A DNA stretch of 64,000 nt from SAR116 cluster bacterium AG-325-F22 (GTDB lineage Bacteria > Pseudomonadota > Alphaproteobacteria > Puniceispirillales > Marisalimonadaceae), in assembly GCA_003282885.1 (NCBI GenBank), contig QBYJ01000002.1, forward strand, positions 19,355 to 83,354, in the 5' to 3' direction. The number at the start of each line of letters is the position of its first letter. The stretch's first letter is position 1. A program made the translations under genes and the position numbers. The notes below the pieces were generated by a model. The model was not told the origin of the DNA, did no database searches, and saw nothing but the letters and a program-made list of their open reading frames with translations. This document shows, piece by piece, positions 56,289 through 64,000 of this stretch.

Positions 56289-57418
56289 TGAAATATTGTA
56301 AAAAATGTCTTCAGCCTGATACAAGACCTGGAACTAAATTTGATAATCATGGTATATGCCCTGCCTGCAATTATTTCTATGAATTAAAAAATGTTAACTG
56401 GGATGAAAGAATTAATGAACTTAATGAAATTGTAGATTTTGGACAAAAAAATAACAGTTCAGGTTTTGATTGTATAATAGGGATAAGTGGAGGAAAGGAC
56501 AGCACTAGACAGGCATTGTTTGTAAAAAAACAATTAAAGATGAATCCTCTGCTTGTTTGTTTATCATATCCTCCGGAGCAGATTACAAAGAGGGGAACTG
56601 ATAATCTTTCAAACTTAATAAATTTAGGTTTTACCTGTATTTCAATAAATTCATCACCTAGAATATGGAGAAAATTAATGAGAAAAAGTTTTTTCCAATA
56701 CACAAATTGGTGTAGATCAACAGAACTAGCATTATTTAGTAGTGTACCAAGGTTAGCAATTGCATATCAAATACCACTTATTTGGTGGGGAGAGAACACA
56801 GCTCTTCAGCTTGGTGATACAAAAGTCCTTGGTAAAAGTGGTTCAGATGGAAATAATTTAAGAGCAAGTAATACGCTTTCTGGTGGAGATTTTTCTTGGC
56901 TTTTAGATAATGAAATCCAGAAAAACAAAATACTTCAATATATTTATCCATCAAGAAAGGACATGAAAAAAGCTAATTTAAAAATTTCTTTTTTAGGTTA
57001 TTTTTGGAAGCTTTGGTCTTTAAGAGATAATGGTCTCTATAGCGCACTGAGGGGTTTAGATATAAGAAAAGAAAAGCCAAGTGTGATTGGTGATATTACT
57101 GGCGTAACTGCTCTAGACGAAGATTGGGTAACTCTTAATCAAATGATTAAGTATTATAAATATGGATTTGGTAGAGTAGCAGATTATGTAAATGAAGATA
57201 TTAGGAATAAGAGAATTACTCGTGAACAGGGGATAGAGTTACTTAAAAGATACGATGGAAAATGTTCTAGAAAATATATAATGAGTTTTTGTGATTATAT
57301 TGGTATTACATTTGAAGAGTTTTGGATACAAGTTGATAAATCTGTAAATGAAAAATTATTTTATAAGGTAGATATAGGTAATTATATTCCAAAATTTAAA
57401 ATTGGTATTGGAATATGA
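56288..57418 (+). CDS. N-acetyl sugar amidotransferase, PseA/WbpG type (copy 1)
   Basis: 376 residues. N-terminal zinc-type Cys pairs CKKC (4-7) and CPAC (24-27), then PP-loop CIIGISGGKDSTRQALFVKK with intact SGGKDS for AMP activation, and LLVCLSYPPEQITKRGTDNL. Family members (WbpG, PseA, LegG-like) use ammonia from HisH-like/HisF-like partners to turn an N-acetyl into an acetamidino group. Overlaps the HisH-like gene by 4 bases. Confidence 0.85.
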   Translation: MKYCKKCLQPDTRPGTKFDNHGICPACNYFYELKNVNWDERINELNEIVDFGQKNNSSGFDCIIGISGGKDSTRQALFVKKQLKMNPLLVCLSYPPEQITKRGTDNLSNLINLGFTCISINSSPRIWRKLMRKSFFQYTNWCRSTELALFSSVPRLAIAYQIPLIWWGENTALQLGDTKVLGKSGSDGNNLRASNTLSGGDFSWLLDNEIQKNKILQYIYPSRKDMKKANLKISFLGYFWKLWSLRDNGLYSALRGLDIRKEKPSVIGDITGVTALDEDWVTLNQMIKYYKYGFGRVADYVNEDIRNKRITREQGIELLKRYDGKCSRKYIMSFCDYIGITFEEFWIQVDKSVNEKLFYKVDIGNYIPKFKIGIGI

Positions 57419-58041
57419 AAAAAAAACAAATTTGTATAGTGGATTATGGTGTAGGTAATATTAAATCAATTATTAATGCATTAAATTTTTTTAAAAATAT
57501 AAATATCGAAGTCTCTTACAATCGAAATGATATTATTAAATCTGATGCTTTAATTCTACCTGGTGTCGGTGCTTTCTCATCTTGTATTAAAAATTTAAAA
57601 AAAAATAATATTGATATTACTTTAAATGAGGCTGTTTTGGATTTAAAAAAACCTATTTTGGGTATTTGTGTGGGTATGCAATTGATGGCTGAATCGTCAG
57701 AAGAAAATGGGTTTCATGAGGGTTTAAGGTGGATTCCTGGTAAAGTTTTAAAAATGAATACAAATAAATTTTCAAAAATTCCTCATGTTGGATGGAACAA
57801 CTTAAATTACACAAACAATAAAAATCTTTTTAATGAAAAAGTAAAAAATAAGAATTTTTATTTTGATCATAGCTATCACTTTGTTACAGAAAAAGGATAT
57901 ATCATTGCTGAAACTGACTATAAATCACAACTAGTCGCGGCAATAAAAAAAGATAATATAGTTGGGGTCCAGTTTCATCCTGAAAAAAGTTCAATAGCTG
58001 GGCTTAGTTTTTTTAAAAACTTTTTGCAATTGGTAAGTTGA
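57415..58041 (+). CDS. HisH-like glutamine amidotransferase for sugar amidination
   Basis: 208 residues. Triad: Cys85 in GICVGMQLM, His188 and Glu190 in GVQFHPEKSS; oxyanion strand LILPGVGAF. It releases ammonia from glutamine. HisH normally serves histidine synthesis, but no other his gene is near and an amidotransferase lies on each side of the HisH/HisF pair, so it most likely feeds sugar amidination as HisH2 does in Pseudomonas O5. Overlaps both neighbours by 4 bases. Confidence 0.87.
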   Translation: MKKKQICIVDYGVGNIKSIINALNFFKNINIEVSYNRNDIIKSDALILPGVGAFSSCIKNLKKNNIDITLNEAVLDLKKPILGICVGMQLMAESSEENGFHEGLRWIPGKVLKMNTNKFSKIPHVGWNNLNYTNNKNLFNEKVKNKNFYFDHSYHFVTEKGYIIAETDYKSQLVAAIKKDNIVGVQFHPEKSSIAGLSFFKNFLQLVS

Positions 58042-58907
58042 TGTTAAAAAAAAGAATTATAGGAACATTGATTCTTAAAAATAATATTGTCGTACAAAGT
58101 AAACGCTTTAAATCTTTTTTACCGATTGGTAAGCCAGAAATAGCTGCTGAATATTTAAACCAATGGGGAATTGATGAATTAATATTAATTGACGTTGATG
58201 CAACACGACAAAATAGGTTAATAGATTTAGATATAGTTGAAAAGGTATCTTTACAATCAAAAGTGCCAATAGCAATTGGTGGGGGTATAAATTCAGTAGA
58301 TGACATAAGAAATATTTTGTCAGCTGGTGGAGATAAAGTGGTTATAAATTCAACTATTATGCACAATCCTAAGTTTTTAAGAGAGGCAAGTGAAATCTTT
58401 GGAAAGCAATGTTTAGTTTGTTCAATTGATATTATCAAAAAAGAAAAAAAATGGCTTGTCTATGATTATTTAAATAAAGGTATTTTCGGCAAAAGCGTCT
58501 CCAAAATAATCAGTGAATATGATATTAATGGTTGTGGAGAATTATTTATTAATAGCGTAGATAGAGATGGAACATATACTGGACTTGATTTGTCTCTTTT
58601 TAATTATTTAAAAATTAGTTCAAAATGTCCAATTATTTTCTCTGGTGGAATTGGAAAGCCTAATGATTTTTTAGAGGGCTTGAAACACGAGAAAATCGAT
58701 GCAGTAGCTGCGGCAAATTATTTTCACTTTCAAGAGCATAGTGTAACAATCGTAAAGCATTTTTTAGATAATAAAGTCCTAATTAGAAATGAAAATCTTT
58801 TTAACTATAAAGATTCTGAAATAAATTCCCATGGAAGATTAAAAAAGAAAAACGAAAATATATTAGATGAACTTCTTTTTAAGAAAATTATAATGGAAAC
58901 AATATGA
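58038..58907 (+). CDS. HisF-like ammonia-channel partner
   Basis: 289 residues, about 30 longer than HisF. TIM barrel with VPIAIGGGINSVDDIRNIL, VVINSTIMHNPKFL and IFSGGIGKPNDFL phosphate-site loops. The first strand reads IIGTLILKNNIVVQSKRFKS instead of the HisF PCLDVKDG, so the catalytic Asp11 is missing; Asp130 region remains as CSIDI. This agrees with a role in passing ammonia rather than making imidazole. The C-terminal tail NSHGRLKKKNENILDELLFK is extra and unexplained. Confidence 0.86.
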   Translation: MMLKKRIIGTLILKNNIVVQSKRFKSFLPIGKPEIAAEYLNQWGIDELILIDVDATRQNRLIDLDIVEKVSLQSKVPIAIGGGINSVDDIRNILSAGGDKVVINSTIMHNPKFLREASEIFGKQCLVCSIDIIKKEKKWLVYDYLNKGIFGKSVSKIISEYDINGCGELFINSVDRDGTYTGLDLSLFNYLKISSKCPIIFSGGIGKPNDFLEGLKHEKIDAVAAANYFHFQEHSVTIVKHFLDNKVLIRNENLFNYKDSEINSHGRLKKKNENILDELLFKKIIMETI

Positions 58908-60154
58908 TTAAGGTATGTAAAAAATGTTTATATCCATATTATCATCCATTAAATTTAATATTTGATGAACAAGGTGTTTGTAGCGGGTGTGTAGTTCATC
59001 AAGAAAAGAATATCTTAGATTGGAAAAGTAGAGAAAACAAATTAAAAAAAATCTTAAAAGATTATAAATCAAATTATGGCAATAATTATGATTGTATTGT
59101 TCCTGTAAGTGGTGCCAGAGATTCATATTTTATAATACATTTAGTAAAAAATATTTATAAAATGAATCCTCTTTTAGTTTGTTATAATAAACAATATAAT
59201 ACCGCTGTTGGCATTAGAAACCTGGCAAACTTAAGGATTAAGTTCGACTGTGATATATTTAATTTGACCGTGGATCCAATTACAATAAAAAATATAACAA
59301 GGAGTACTTTAAGACGCTTTGGAAGTTTATATTGGCACTGCATAGCTGGTGAAACAGTTTTTCCTGTTCAAATAGCAGTAAAATTAAAAATACCTCTTAT
59401 TATTTGGGGTGTGCATCAAGGCATTGACCAAGTAGGAATGTTTAGTCATTTAGATGAAGTTGAGATGACAAGAAAATATAGAAAAGAACATGATTTAATG
59501 GGATATGAGGCAGAAGATTTAATTGATGACTTTGATCATTTAAAAGAGAAGGATTTACATCATTTTTTTTACCCTGAAAATTCACACCTAGAGCAAGTCG
59601 GAGTTAGAGGTATTTATTTAAATAATTATTTAAGGTGGGATACAAAAAAACAACATGAAGAAATGATTAAACTTTATGGATATGAAACTGCGAAACAAAC
59701 TAGAACTTTTGATTACTATAATGATATTGATTCTTGGGTATATAATGAAATACATGATTATGTTAAATTCATAAAATATGGTTATTCAAAGGTTTTAGAT
59801 CATGCATGTAGAGAAATTAGATTTGATAGAATTACAAGAAGAGAAGGTATTGAATTAGTAAAAAATCACATGTTTATTAAACCAAAGTTTTTAAATAAAT
59901 TTTTGAGCTGGTTGAATATAACTAAAAACTCATTTGATTATATATTAGACGAACATAGAAATGAATATATTTGGACCAGAAATAAGAGTTGGAATTGGAT
60001 CCAAAAGGAAAATTTAATATTAAGTATTGAAGAAACACTAACCAAAAAAGATGAAATAAAGGAAAATATTAAATCTTTTTATTTTATTCAAACAGGTAAA
60101 AAATTTAGTCAGGATGATAAAAATAAATATATATTAATTGGGAAAGGCGTTTAA
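58904..60154 (+). CDS. N-acetyl sugar amidotransferase, PseA/WbpG type (copy 2)
   Basis: 416 residues. Cys pairs CKKC (5-8) and CSGC (26-29), then DCIVPVSGARDSYFIIHLVK. The PP-loop is SGARDS rather than SGGKDS, a change at two positions including the Lys. MNPLLVCYNKQYNTAVGIRN and the C-terminal MIKLYGYE region match the family. Possible reasons for two copies: two substrates, or a heteromer with copy 1. Overlaps the HisF-like gene by 4 bases. Confidence 0.8.
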   Translation: MIKVCKKCLYPYYHPLNLIFDEQGVCSGCVVHQEKNILDWKSRENKLKKILKDYKSNYGNNYDCIVPVSGARDSYFIIHLVKNIYKMNPLLVCYNKQYNTAVGIRNLANLRIKFDCDIFNLTVDPITIKNITRSTLRRFGSLYWHCIAGETVFPVQIAVKLKIPLIIWGVHQGIDQVGMFSHLDEVEMTRKYRKEHDLMGYEAEDLIDDFDHLKEKDLHHFFYPENSHLEQVGVRGIYLNNYLRWDTKKQHEEMIKLYGYETAKQTRTFDYYNDIDSWVYNEIHDYVKFIKYGYSKVLDHACREIRFDRITRREGIELVKNHMFIKPKFLNKFLSWLNITKNSFDYILDEHRNEYIWTRNKSWNWIQKENLILSIEETLTKKDEIKENIKSFYFIQTGKKFSQDDKNKYILIGKGV

Positions 60155-60160
60155 TATTTT

Positions 60161-61765
60161 TTATTTTAATTTATAGTGTAAATTTTTAAAGATATGATAA
60201 TGAACACTGTTACTTTGAACCCAATTTTGTAGGCAATTAATTTCTCTAACAAGATTATTTGAATTAGAATTTAAAAAATCTTTTACATTGATATAAATAT
60301 TATTTTGTTCTGAATCATCTTTAAAAACATAATCTGACAACCAGTCAGGGTTACTATAATATATACCCATAAATTTAAGAGCATTTTCATAAGATATGTC
60401 TAAATCAATTTCATTCCACCACTTAGATTGTAAATCTTTAACATAATCCTTTTTTGAATGTGAAATCTTACCAAAGCCTAAATGTCCATACCAGCCTATG
60501 TCAGAAATTAACACATGTTTTTTAAGAGCAGAAGCTTCAAAACCAATAGAACCAACGCAAGTTATAAAATAGTCTGTAGTATCTAGTAGAGATTTCCAAT
60601 CCCAGTTATCAGGCACTGTTTTTACATGATGAATATTTTTATTTTTTTCGATAAATTTATTTAAAATTTTCGATGAGCTATATTTATATTTCTCACTTAT
60701 TGGATGCCCTTTAAACAACCAAAGATATTCTTTTGATTTTATTGCTTGTTCCAAAGTTATATCAAACCACTCTTTAAAGTCTAAAAAGTTTTTTAAACCT
60801 AATGAATGAGGATAATCTGACCAATGATGAGTGTAAACTGTTATAATTTGTTTTTGTTGCGATTTAAAATATTTAAAAATATCTGATTTATTTATTTGTT
60901 CTTTTTTCTTGTGGATTGCAAGTTTGGCACCAATATCTGTTGTTTTTGAGTTAAGCCTGTCACTCAAATAATCTTTACCCTTTTCTAGAAATATATTTTG
61001 AGAATTTTGATCAAGTGTGAAGAATTCTTTTTTTGTTGGAACTGGACACATATGATCAGTTAACTGTGATAAACTTTTATAGTTTATAAATCTAATACCA
61101 CCAAAATCTCCATATAAACATAAAACTTTGACTTTATTTTTTATTGCTGCCCAAATCATGCAGCCATATGTGCTGCCGATAGAATGACTGCAAAGGTATA
61201 AGGAAAAATTGTACTTTGAGAAGACCTTAAAAGACACTTCAATTTCACCTAATAACTTTGTTAAAATTGTAATTAATAAAGGATTATTTATATCTATATT
61301 AGGAGTTCCTAATTCTTTTAAAATACTATCATACAGTAAAGTGGGTGGAAAATTATATGGAAGTTTCCATTGAAGTATATCCTTGTTTGAATGAGAATTC
61401 TTTATTAATTGAATTGCTTTTTGATAAATTTGTTTTTGATTAATAATGACTTTTTGTGTGTCTATTAATTTGTCAAAATTAAATGTTTTAAAAGACTGTT
61501 TAACAGATTGTCTAGAATGTTTCCCAAGCAGTCCAAATAATTTCGAATCATATAGATTTAATGCTTTTAATACTAGATTTATTCTTAACCAGTAGTTCGG
61601 ATTTTCCCAAAAACCATCTATTAAAATTTTATTAAAATTGAATTTTTTTTTTGAAGAATCCAAATTTTTGAAAAAAAAATAGATATATTTTTTATAATAA
61701 AAGTTTTTAAAATAATTTATTAATTGAAAATAGTAAACAAACCAATATGTAATTAATTTTTTCAT
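60161..61765 (-). CDS. capsule-type glycosyltransferase-like protein
   Basis: About 534 residues from the ATG at 61765; a TTG at 61780 is possible. Aromatic, basic N-terminus, then IDGFWENPNYWLRINLVLKA, LYLCSHSIGSTYGCMIWAAI, ITVYTHHWSDYPHSLG, YLWLFKGHPISEKY (KGHP, nucleotide-binding in capsule transferases) and YFITCVGSIGFEASALKKHV. Best read as a GT-B-like enzyme related to capsular polysaccharide proteins. Converges with the plus-strand amidotransferase operon (6 bp between stops). Confidence 0.6.
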   Translation of the reverse strand: MKKLITYWFVYYFQLINYFKNFYYKKYIYFFFKNLDSSKKKFNFNKILIDGFWENPNYWLRINLVLKALNLYDSKLFGLLGKHSRQSVKQSFKTFNFDKLIDTQKVIINQKQIYQKAIQLIKNSHSNKDILQWKLPYNFPPTLLYDSILKELGTPNIDINNPLLITILTKLLGEIEVSFKVFSKYNFSLYLCSHSIGSTYGCMIWAAIKNKVKVLCLYGDFGGIRFINYKSLSQLTDHMCPVPTKKEFFTLDQNSQNIFLEKGKDYLSDRLNSKTTDIGAKLAIHKKKEQINKSDIFKYFKSQQKQIITVYTHHWSDYPHSLGLKNFLDFKEWFDITLEQAIKSKEYLWLFKGHPISEKYKYSSSKILNKFIEKNKNIHHVKTVPDNWDWKSLLDTTDYFITCVGSIGFEASALKKHVLISDIGWYGHLGFGKISHSKKDYVKDLQSKWWNEIDLDISYENALKFMGIYYSNPDWLSDYVFKDDSEQNNIYINVKDFLNSNSNNLVREINCLQNWVQSNSVHYHIFKNLHYKLK

Positions 61766-61866
61766 ATTTCTATCTAACAAAATATTACAATATTTTAAAG
61801 GTGCAATTTCTAATATTTTCTTTAATATATAATTTGATTATAACAATTTATGAATTAAATTATCGC

Positions 61867-62583
61867 ATGATTGAGATTGGAATTTTATCAACTTACAATT
61901 CACCATTACTTTCCATGTTGATTTTAGATTTAAACAAAATTCAAAATTTAAAATTTCACATATTAATCGATGAAAAAGGATTAAAAGAAAAAGATTTCTT
62001 AATTTGGAAAGAGAGAACTGACGGAAAATTAGATGAACATCTTAAACCTATCGAATTAAATAATAGAGAAAATTATAAATTTAAAAAATTCACTTCACAT
62101 AATGATCTTAGTTGTATTGATTACATAAAAACAAATAATTTGTCCTGGGTAGTTAATTGTGGAACTCCTAGAAAAATATCCCTAGACTTTCTTAAAAATT
62201 TTAATAATAAAGTTGTAAATATACACCCTGGTTTATTGCCAAAATATAGAGGTTCTTGCTGTGTTGAGTGGGCTTTATATAATGGTGATGAGGTTGGAAA
62301 TACATTACATTTAATAACAGAAGAATATGATGAAGGCCCAATTATAATGAGCGAAGGTTATAATTTAAATAATATTAAAAATTATTCGGATATTAGGATA
62401 ATAGTTTATAAAAAAGGTATTAGTTTATTGTTTAAGTTTTTTAAACTAATTGAAAATAACACATTACCACACATCAATTTAACTTTTGTAAAATCAGATT
62501 TTATATACAAACCAATTCCAACCAAAAAGTTAAACCAAATAAAAAAAAATATTTCTCTTTTTGGATATAAACGGGTTATGTAG
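61867..62583 (+). CDS. sugar N-formyltransferase-like protein (methionyl-tRNA formyltransferase fold)
   Basis: About 238 residues from the ATG at 61867; a GTG at 61801 would add a hydrophobic stretch with no support. The formyltransferase motif is KVVNIHPGLLPKYRGSCCVE with Asn and His, and the partner Asp in ITEEYDEGPIIM, completing the N-H-D site for N10-formyl-THF chemistry. No tRNA-binding C-terminal domain, and the surroundings are sugar genes, so an amino-sugar is the probable acceptor. Followed 5 bp later by the PhyH gene. Confidence 0.82.
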   Translation: MIEIGILSTYNSPLLSMLILDLNKIQNLKFHILIDEKGLKEKDFLIWKERTDGKLDEHLKPIELNNRENYKFKKFTSHNDLSCIDYIKTNNLSWVVNCGTPRKISLDFLKNFNNKVVNIHPGLLPKYRGSCCVEWALYNGDEVGNTLHLITEEYDEGPIIMSEGYNLNNIKNYSDIRIIVYKKGISLLFKFFKLIENNTLPHINLTFVKSDFIYKPIPTKKLNQIKKNISLFGYKRVM

Positions 62584-62588
62584 GGTAC

Positions 62589-63491
62589 ATGTTTAGATAC
62601 TTCATTAAAAAAATATTGTTTAATTTTTCACTAAGCAGATATGAAACAGGCATGTTTTTTTTACATGCTAGAAAATATATTTCACATTTAAAATACTGTA
62701 AAAAGTTAAGTAATATTAATATAAAAAATAATTCATCTTCAGAAAATTTTATTAGAGATGGATATTGCACCTTCAAAAGTCAGAAATCAGAAAAAATTGC
62801 TATTAACATCTTAAAGAAAATAAAAAATGAAGAAAAACAATATAAAAAAGTTTGGGATGAAGAAACGGGTATATATTTGCGAGGTGATATTTTCAAAAAA
62901 TTCCCTGAAATTCTTGAACTATTTAAATATGATATAAAAGAAGTAATCAATCAAATTTATAAATCTAATTTTTGCGTTTACTTTGGGATATTATATAAAT
63001 CTTCCTATAAGGCTAAAGAGCCGGAGGGTTCACAACTCTGGCACGTGGATGGAGGCCCTGGTACTTGTATAAACTTGATGTATTGTATTAGTGATATTAA
63101 TGAAAAAAATGGATCAATGAAATGCTTGACTTGGCAACACTCAAAATTAATTTTGAAACAACTATTTAAAAAATACGATATTTTAAATAAATCGTTAAAA
63201 ATAAATGAGATAGACAAAGTAAGCTTCAGAAGAAAAAAAAGTAAATTGCTTGATTTGGTCATTAGTCAAAATTTTTCATCTAAAGTTTTTCAACCAAAAA
63301 GTGGCGCTGGTTTGTTTTACGCATTTAAGAATAACTGCATTCATTCAGGCGGATATCCTAAAAAAGGAAAAGAAAGGTATGTTTGTGTATTTCATATTTA
63401 CCCAAATGAAAAAGAGTTTAATTCAAGTAAATATGTTAAAGAAGGAGTCAAAAAGACTGCACCTTACCCACAAAACCCATTTACACTTTAA
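62589..63491 (+). CDS. phytanoyl-CoA dioxygenase (PhyH)-like Fe(II)/2OG oxygenase
   Basis: 300 residues. Iron site: His and Asp in SQLWHVDGGPGTCINLMYC, distal His in NNCIHSGGYPKKGKERYVC with the following Arg for 2-oxoglutarate; AGLFYAF precedes it. The N-terminal 150 residues vary in the family. It would hydroxylate a small molecule or sugar; it is probably in one unit with the formyltransferase gene. Substrate not indicated. Confidence 0.8.
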   Translation: MFRYFIKKILFNFSLSRYETGMFFLHARKYISHLKYCKKLSNINIKNNSSSENFIRDGYCTFKSQKSEKIAINILKKIKNEEKQYKKVWDEETGIYLRGDIFKKFPEILELFKYDIKEVINQIYKSNFCVYFGILYKSSYKAKEPEGSQLWHVDGGPGTCINLMYCISDINEKNGSMKCLTWQHSKLILKQLFKKYDILNKSLKINEIDKVSFRRKKSKLLDLVISQNFSSKVFQPKSGAGLFYAFKNNCIHSGGYPKKGKERYVCVFHIYPNEKEFNSSKYVKEGVKKTAPYPQNPFTL

Positions 63492-63499
63492 AAATAAAT

Positions 63500-64000
63500 T
63501 TAAACATTAGCTTTTTTTAATCCATACCATGTCGGCTGAATCCTGCTTCCATCTTTCAAGATTTTTTCTTTTAAAGGGAGATTGAAATATATAAAAAAAT
63601 TATTTTTTTTAAAAATTTGTGTAAGAAGAGAATGATTAATAAAGTGAACATCAGGAAAAATATCGTCAGAATATGTAGATCTTAATTTATTTTTTGTTAT
63701 ATGAAATGCAAAGTTGAAAATAAAAAATCCACACGGTTTAAGTACTCTGTTGACTTCAGAAAATACTTTTTGAGGCTTGGAGCTATAAGCAAGCGTATTT
63801 ATTAATGTAACAGTATCATAGCTTTTGCTTTTAATAATTTTCATATTTTCCATATTTGTTTTTATTATTTTAGGATGTGTCGAAAACAAATCAGCACCAT
63901 CTATATTTTTCCAATCAAATCCAAAAAATGTAGCTTGCTTCAATTCGACCAAATTCCTACAACCTATAACAAGTAACTTTTCTTTACTAACATCTCTCCA
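63500..64000 (-). CDS. class I SAM-dependent methyltransferase, 5' part beyond window
   Basis: The frame is open from the window edge: KLLVIGCRNLVEL (SAM motif I with GCRN) then TVTLINTLAYSSKPQKVFSE, EVNRVLKPCGFFIFNF and the C-terminal SRIQPTWYGLKKANV. This is a Methyltransf_11-type domain; the N-terminus is off the window, so length is unknown. It converges with the PhyH gene. Confidence 0.75.
   Translation of the reverse strand, partial: WRDVSKEKLLVIGCRNLVELKQATFFGFDWKNIDGADLFSTHPKIIKTNMENMKIIKSKSYDTVTLINTLAYSSKPQKVFSEVNRVLKPCGFFIFNFAFHITKNKLRSTYSDDIFPDVHFINHSLLTQIFKKNNFFIYFNLPLKEKILKDGSRIQPTWYGLKKANV

Noticed and set aside
57415..58907. HisH/HisF pair as part of histidine synthesis
   Set aside because: No other his gene is nearby, the HisF-like protein lacks the first catalytic Asp, and amidotransferases flank the pair on both sides with overlaps.
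1..64000. tRNA, rRNA, riboswitch or CRISPR features
   Set aside because: Reading spacers on both strands I found no cloverleaf with a CCA-type end, no rRNA core sequence, no known riboswitch core and no regularly spaced repeat array.

Overview
The window is a strongly AT-rich bacterial chromosome segment with tightly packed genes, many stop/start overlaps and frequent A/T-only spacers. The mix suggests an AT-rich marine alphaproteobacterium: an AlaC-type aminotransferase, a membrane pyrophosphatase, a signal-less gamma-glutamyltransferase-family protein, AnmK/MurQ/AmpG recycling genes, and a GldA/GldF/GldG-like ABC set with a DUF4340 protein. This is inferred from protein families and composition; no rRNA or other phylogenetic marker lies in the window. 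I saw no tRNA, rRNA or CRISPR array.

Layout. (1) 1-7570: MFS carrier, VOC protein, an acyl-CoA dehydrogenase, and a minus-strand ABC-2 operon (ATPase, permease, GldG-like, DUF4340). (2) 7730-13618: a seven-gene operon that starts from CDP-glucose (RfbF, RfbG) and adds a C-methyltransferase, an RfbC-like epimerase, a reductase and an acyltransferase. It looks like a pathway to a branched 6-deoxy sugar. (3) 13637-19134: amidase, small membrane-anchored protein, AlaC, GGT-family protein, PyrE. (4) 19141-23136: DMT carrier and GDP-fucose/UDP-galactose genes (fcl, gmd, galE). (5) 23317-32937: flavoprotein dehydrogenase, D-2-hydroxyacid dehydrogenase, glycosyltransferases, an O-antigen ligase/polymerase, AmpG, an L,D-transpeptidase and a methyltransferase-like protein. 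(6) 33226-42902: membrane pyrophosphatase, uronate-type epimerase, HIBADH-like reductase, GH84-like glycosidase, PIG-L deacetylase, AnmK, a membrane-bound sugar 4,6-dehydratase and a short MurQ. (7) 43135-48320: a pseudaminic-acid operon (PseB, PseC, a second DegT aminotransferase, PseF, a Gfo/Idh oxidoreductase) ending in a 12-bp A/T hairpin. (8) about 48795-55270: a visibly more GC-rich island, all on the minus strand. (9) 55386-64000: AT-rich sugar-modification genes: two PseA/WbpG-type amidotransferases around HisH-like and HisF-like partners, a capsule-type glycosyltransferase-like protein, a formyltransferase, a PhyH dioxygenase and a methyltransferase.

The most interesting region is the island. 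Its outer genes are decayed small genes of mobile-element character: an H-NS-like gene with an internal stop, a frameshifted hypothetical, and a DUF6641-like remnant with a frameshift and a stop. In the middle sit six intact, overlapping genes: acyl carrier protein, SDR reductase, AMP-forming acyl ligase, PseH-like N-acyltransferase, a second GNAT protein, and PseI (pseudaminic acid synthase). The surrounding host operon has PseB, PseC and PseF but no PseH or PseI, so island and host cluster together come close to a full CMP-pseudaminic acid pathway; only PseG is not seen. The ACP/ligase/reductase trio suggests that the acyl group put on the amino sugar comes from an acyl-ACP made on site rather than from acetyl-CoA. 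An imperfect 20-bp direct repeat (18/20) lies near each end of the island.

Taken together, most of the window builds, decorates and exports surface glycans (LPS O-antigen or capsule), with a secondary theme of cell-wall amino-sugar recycling.
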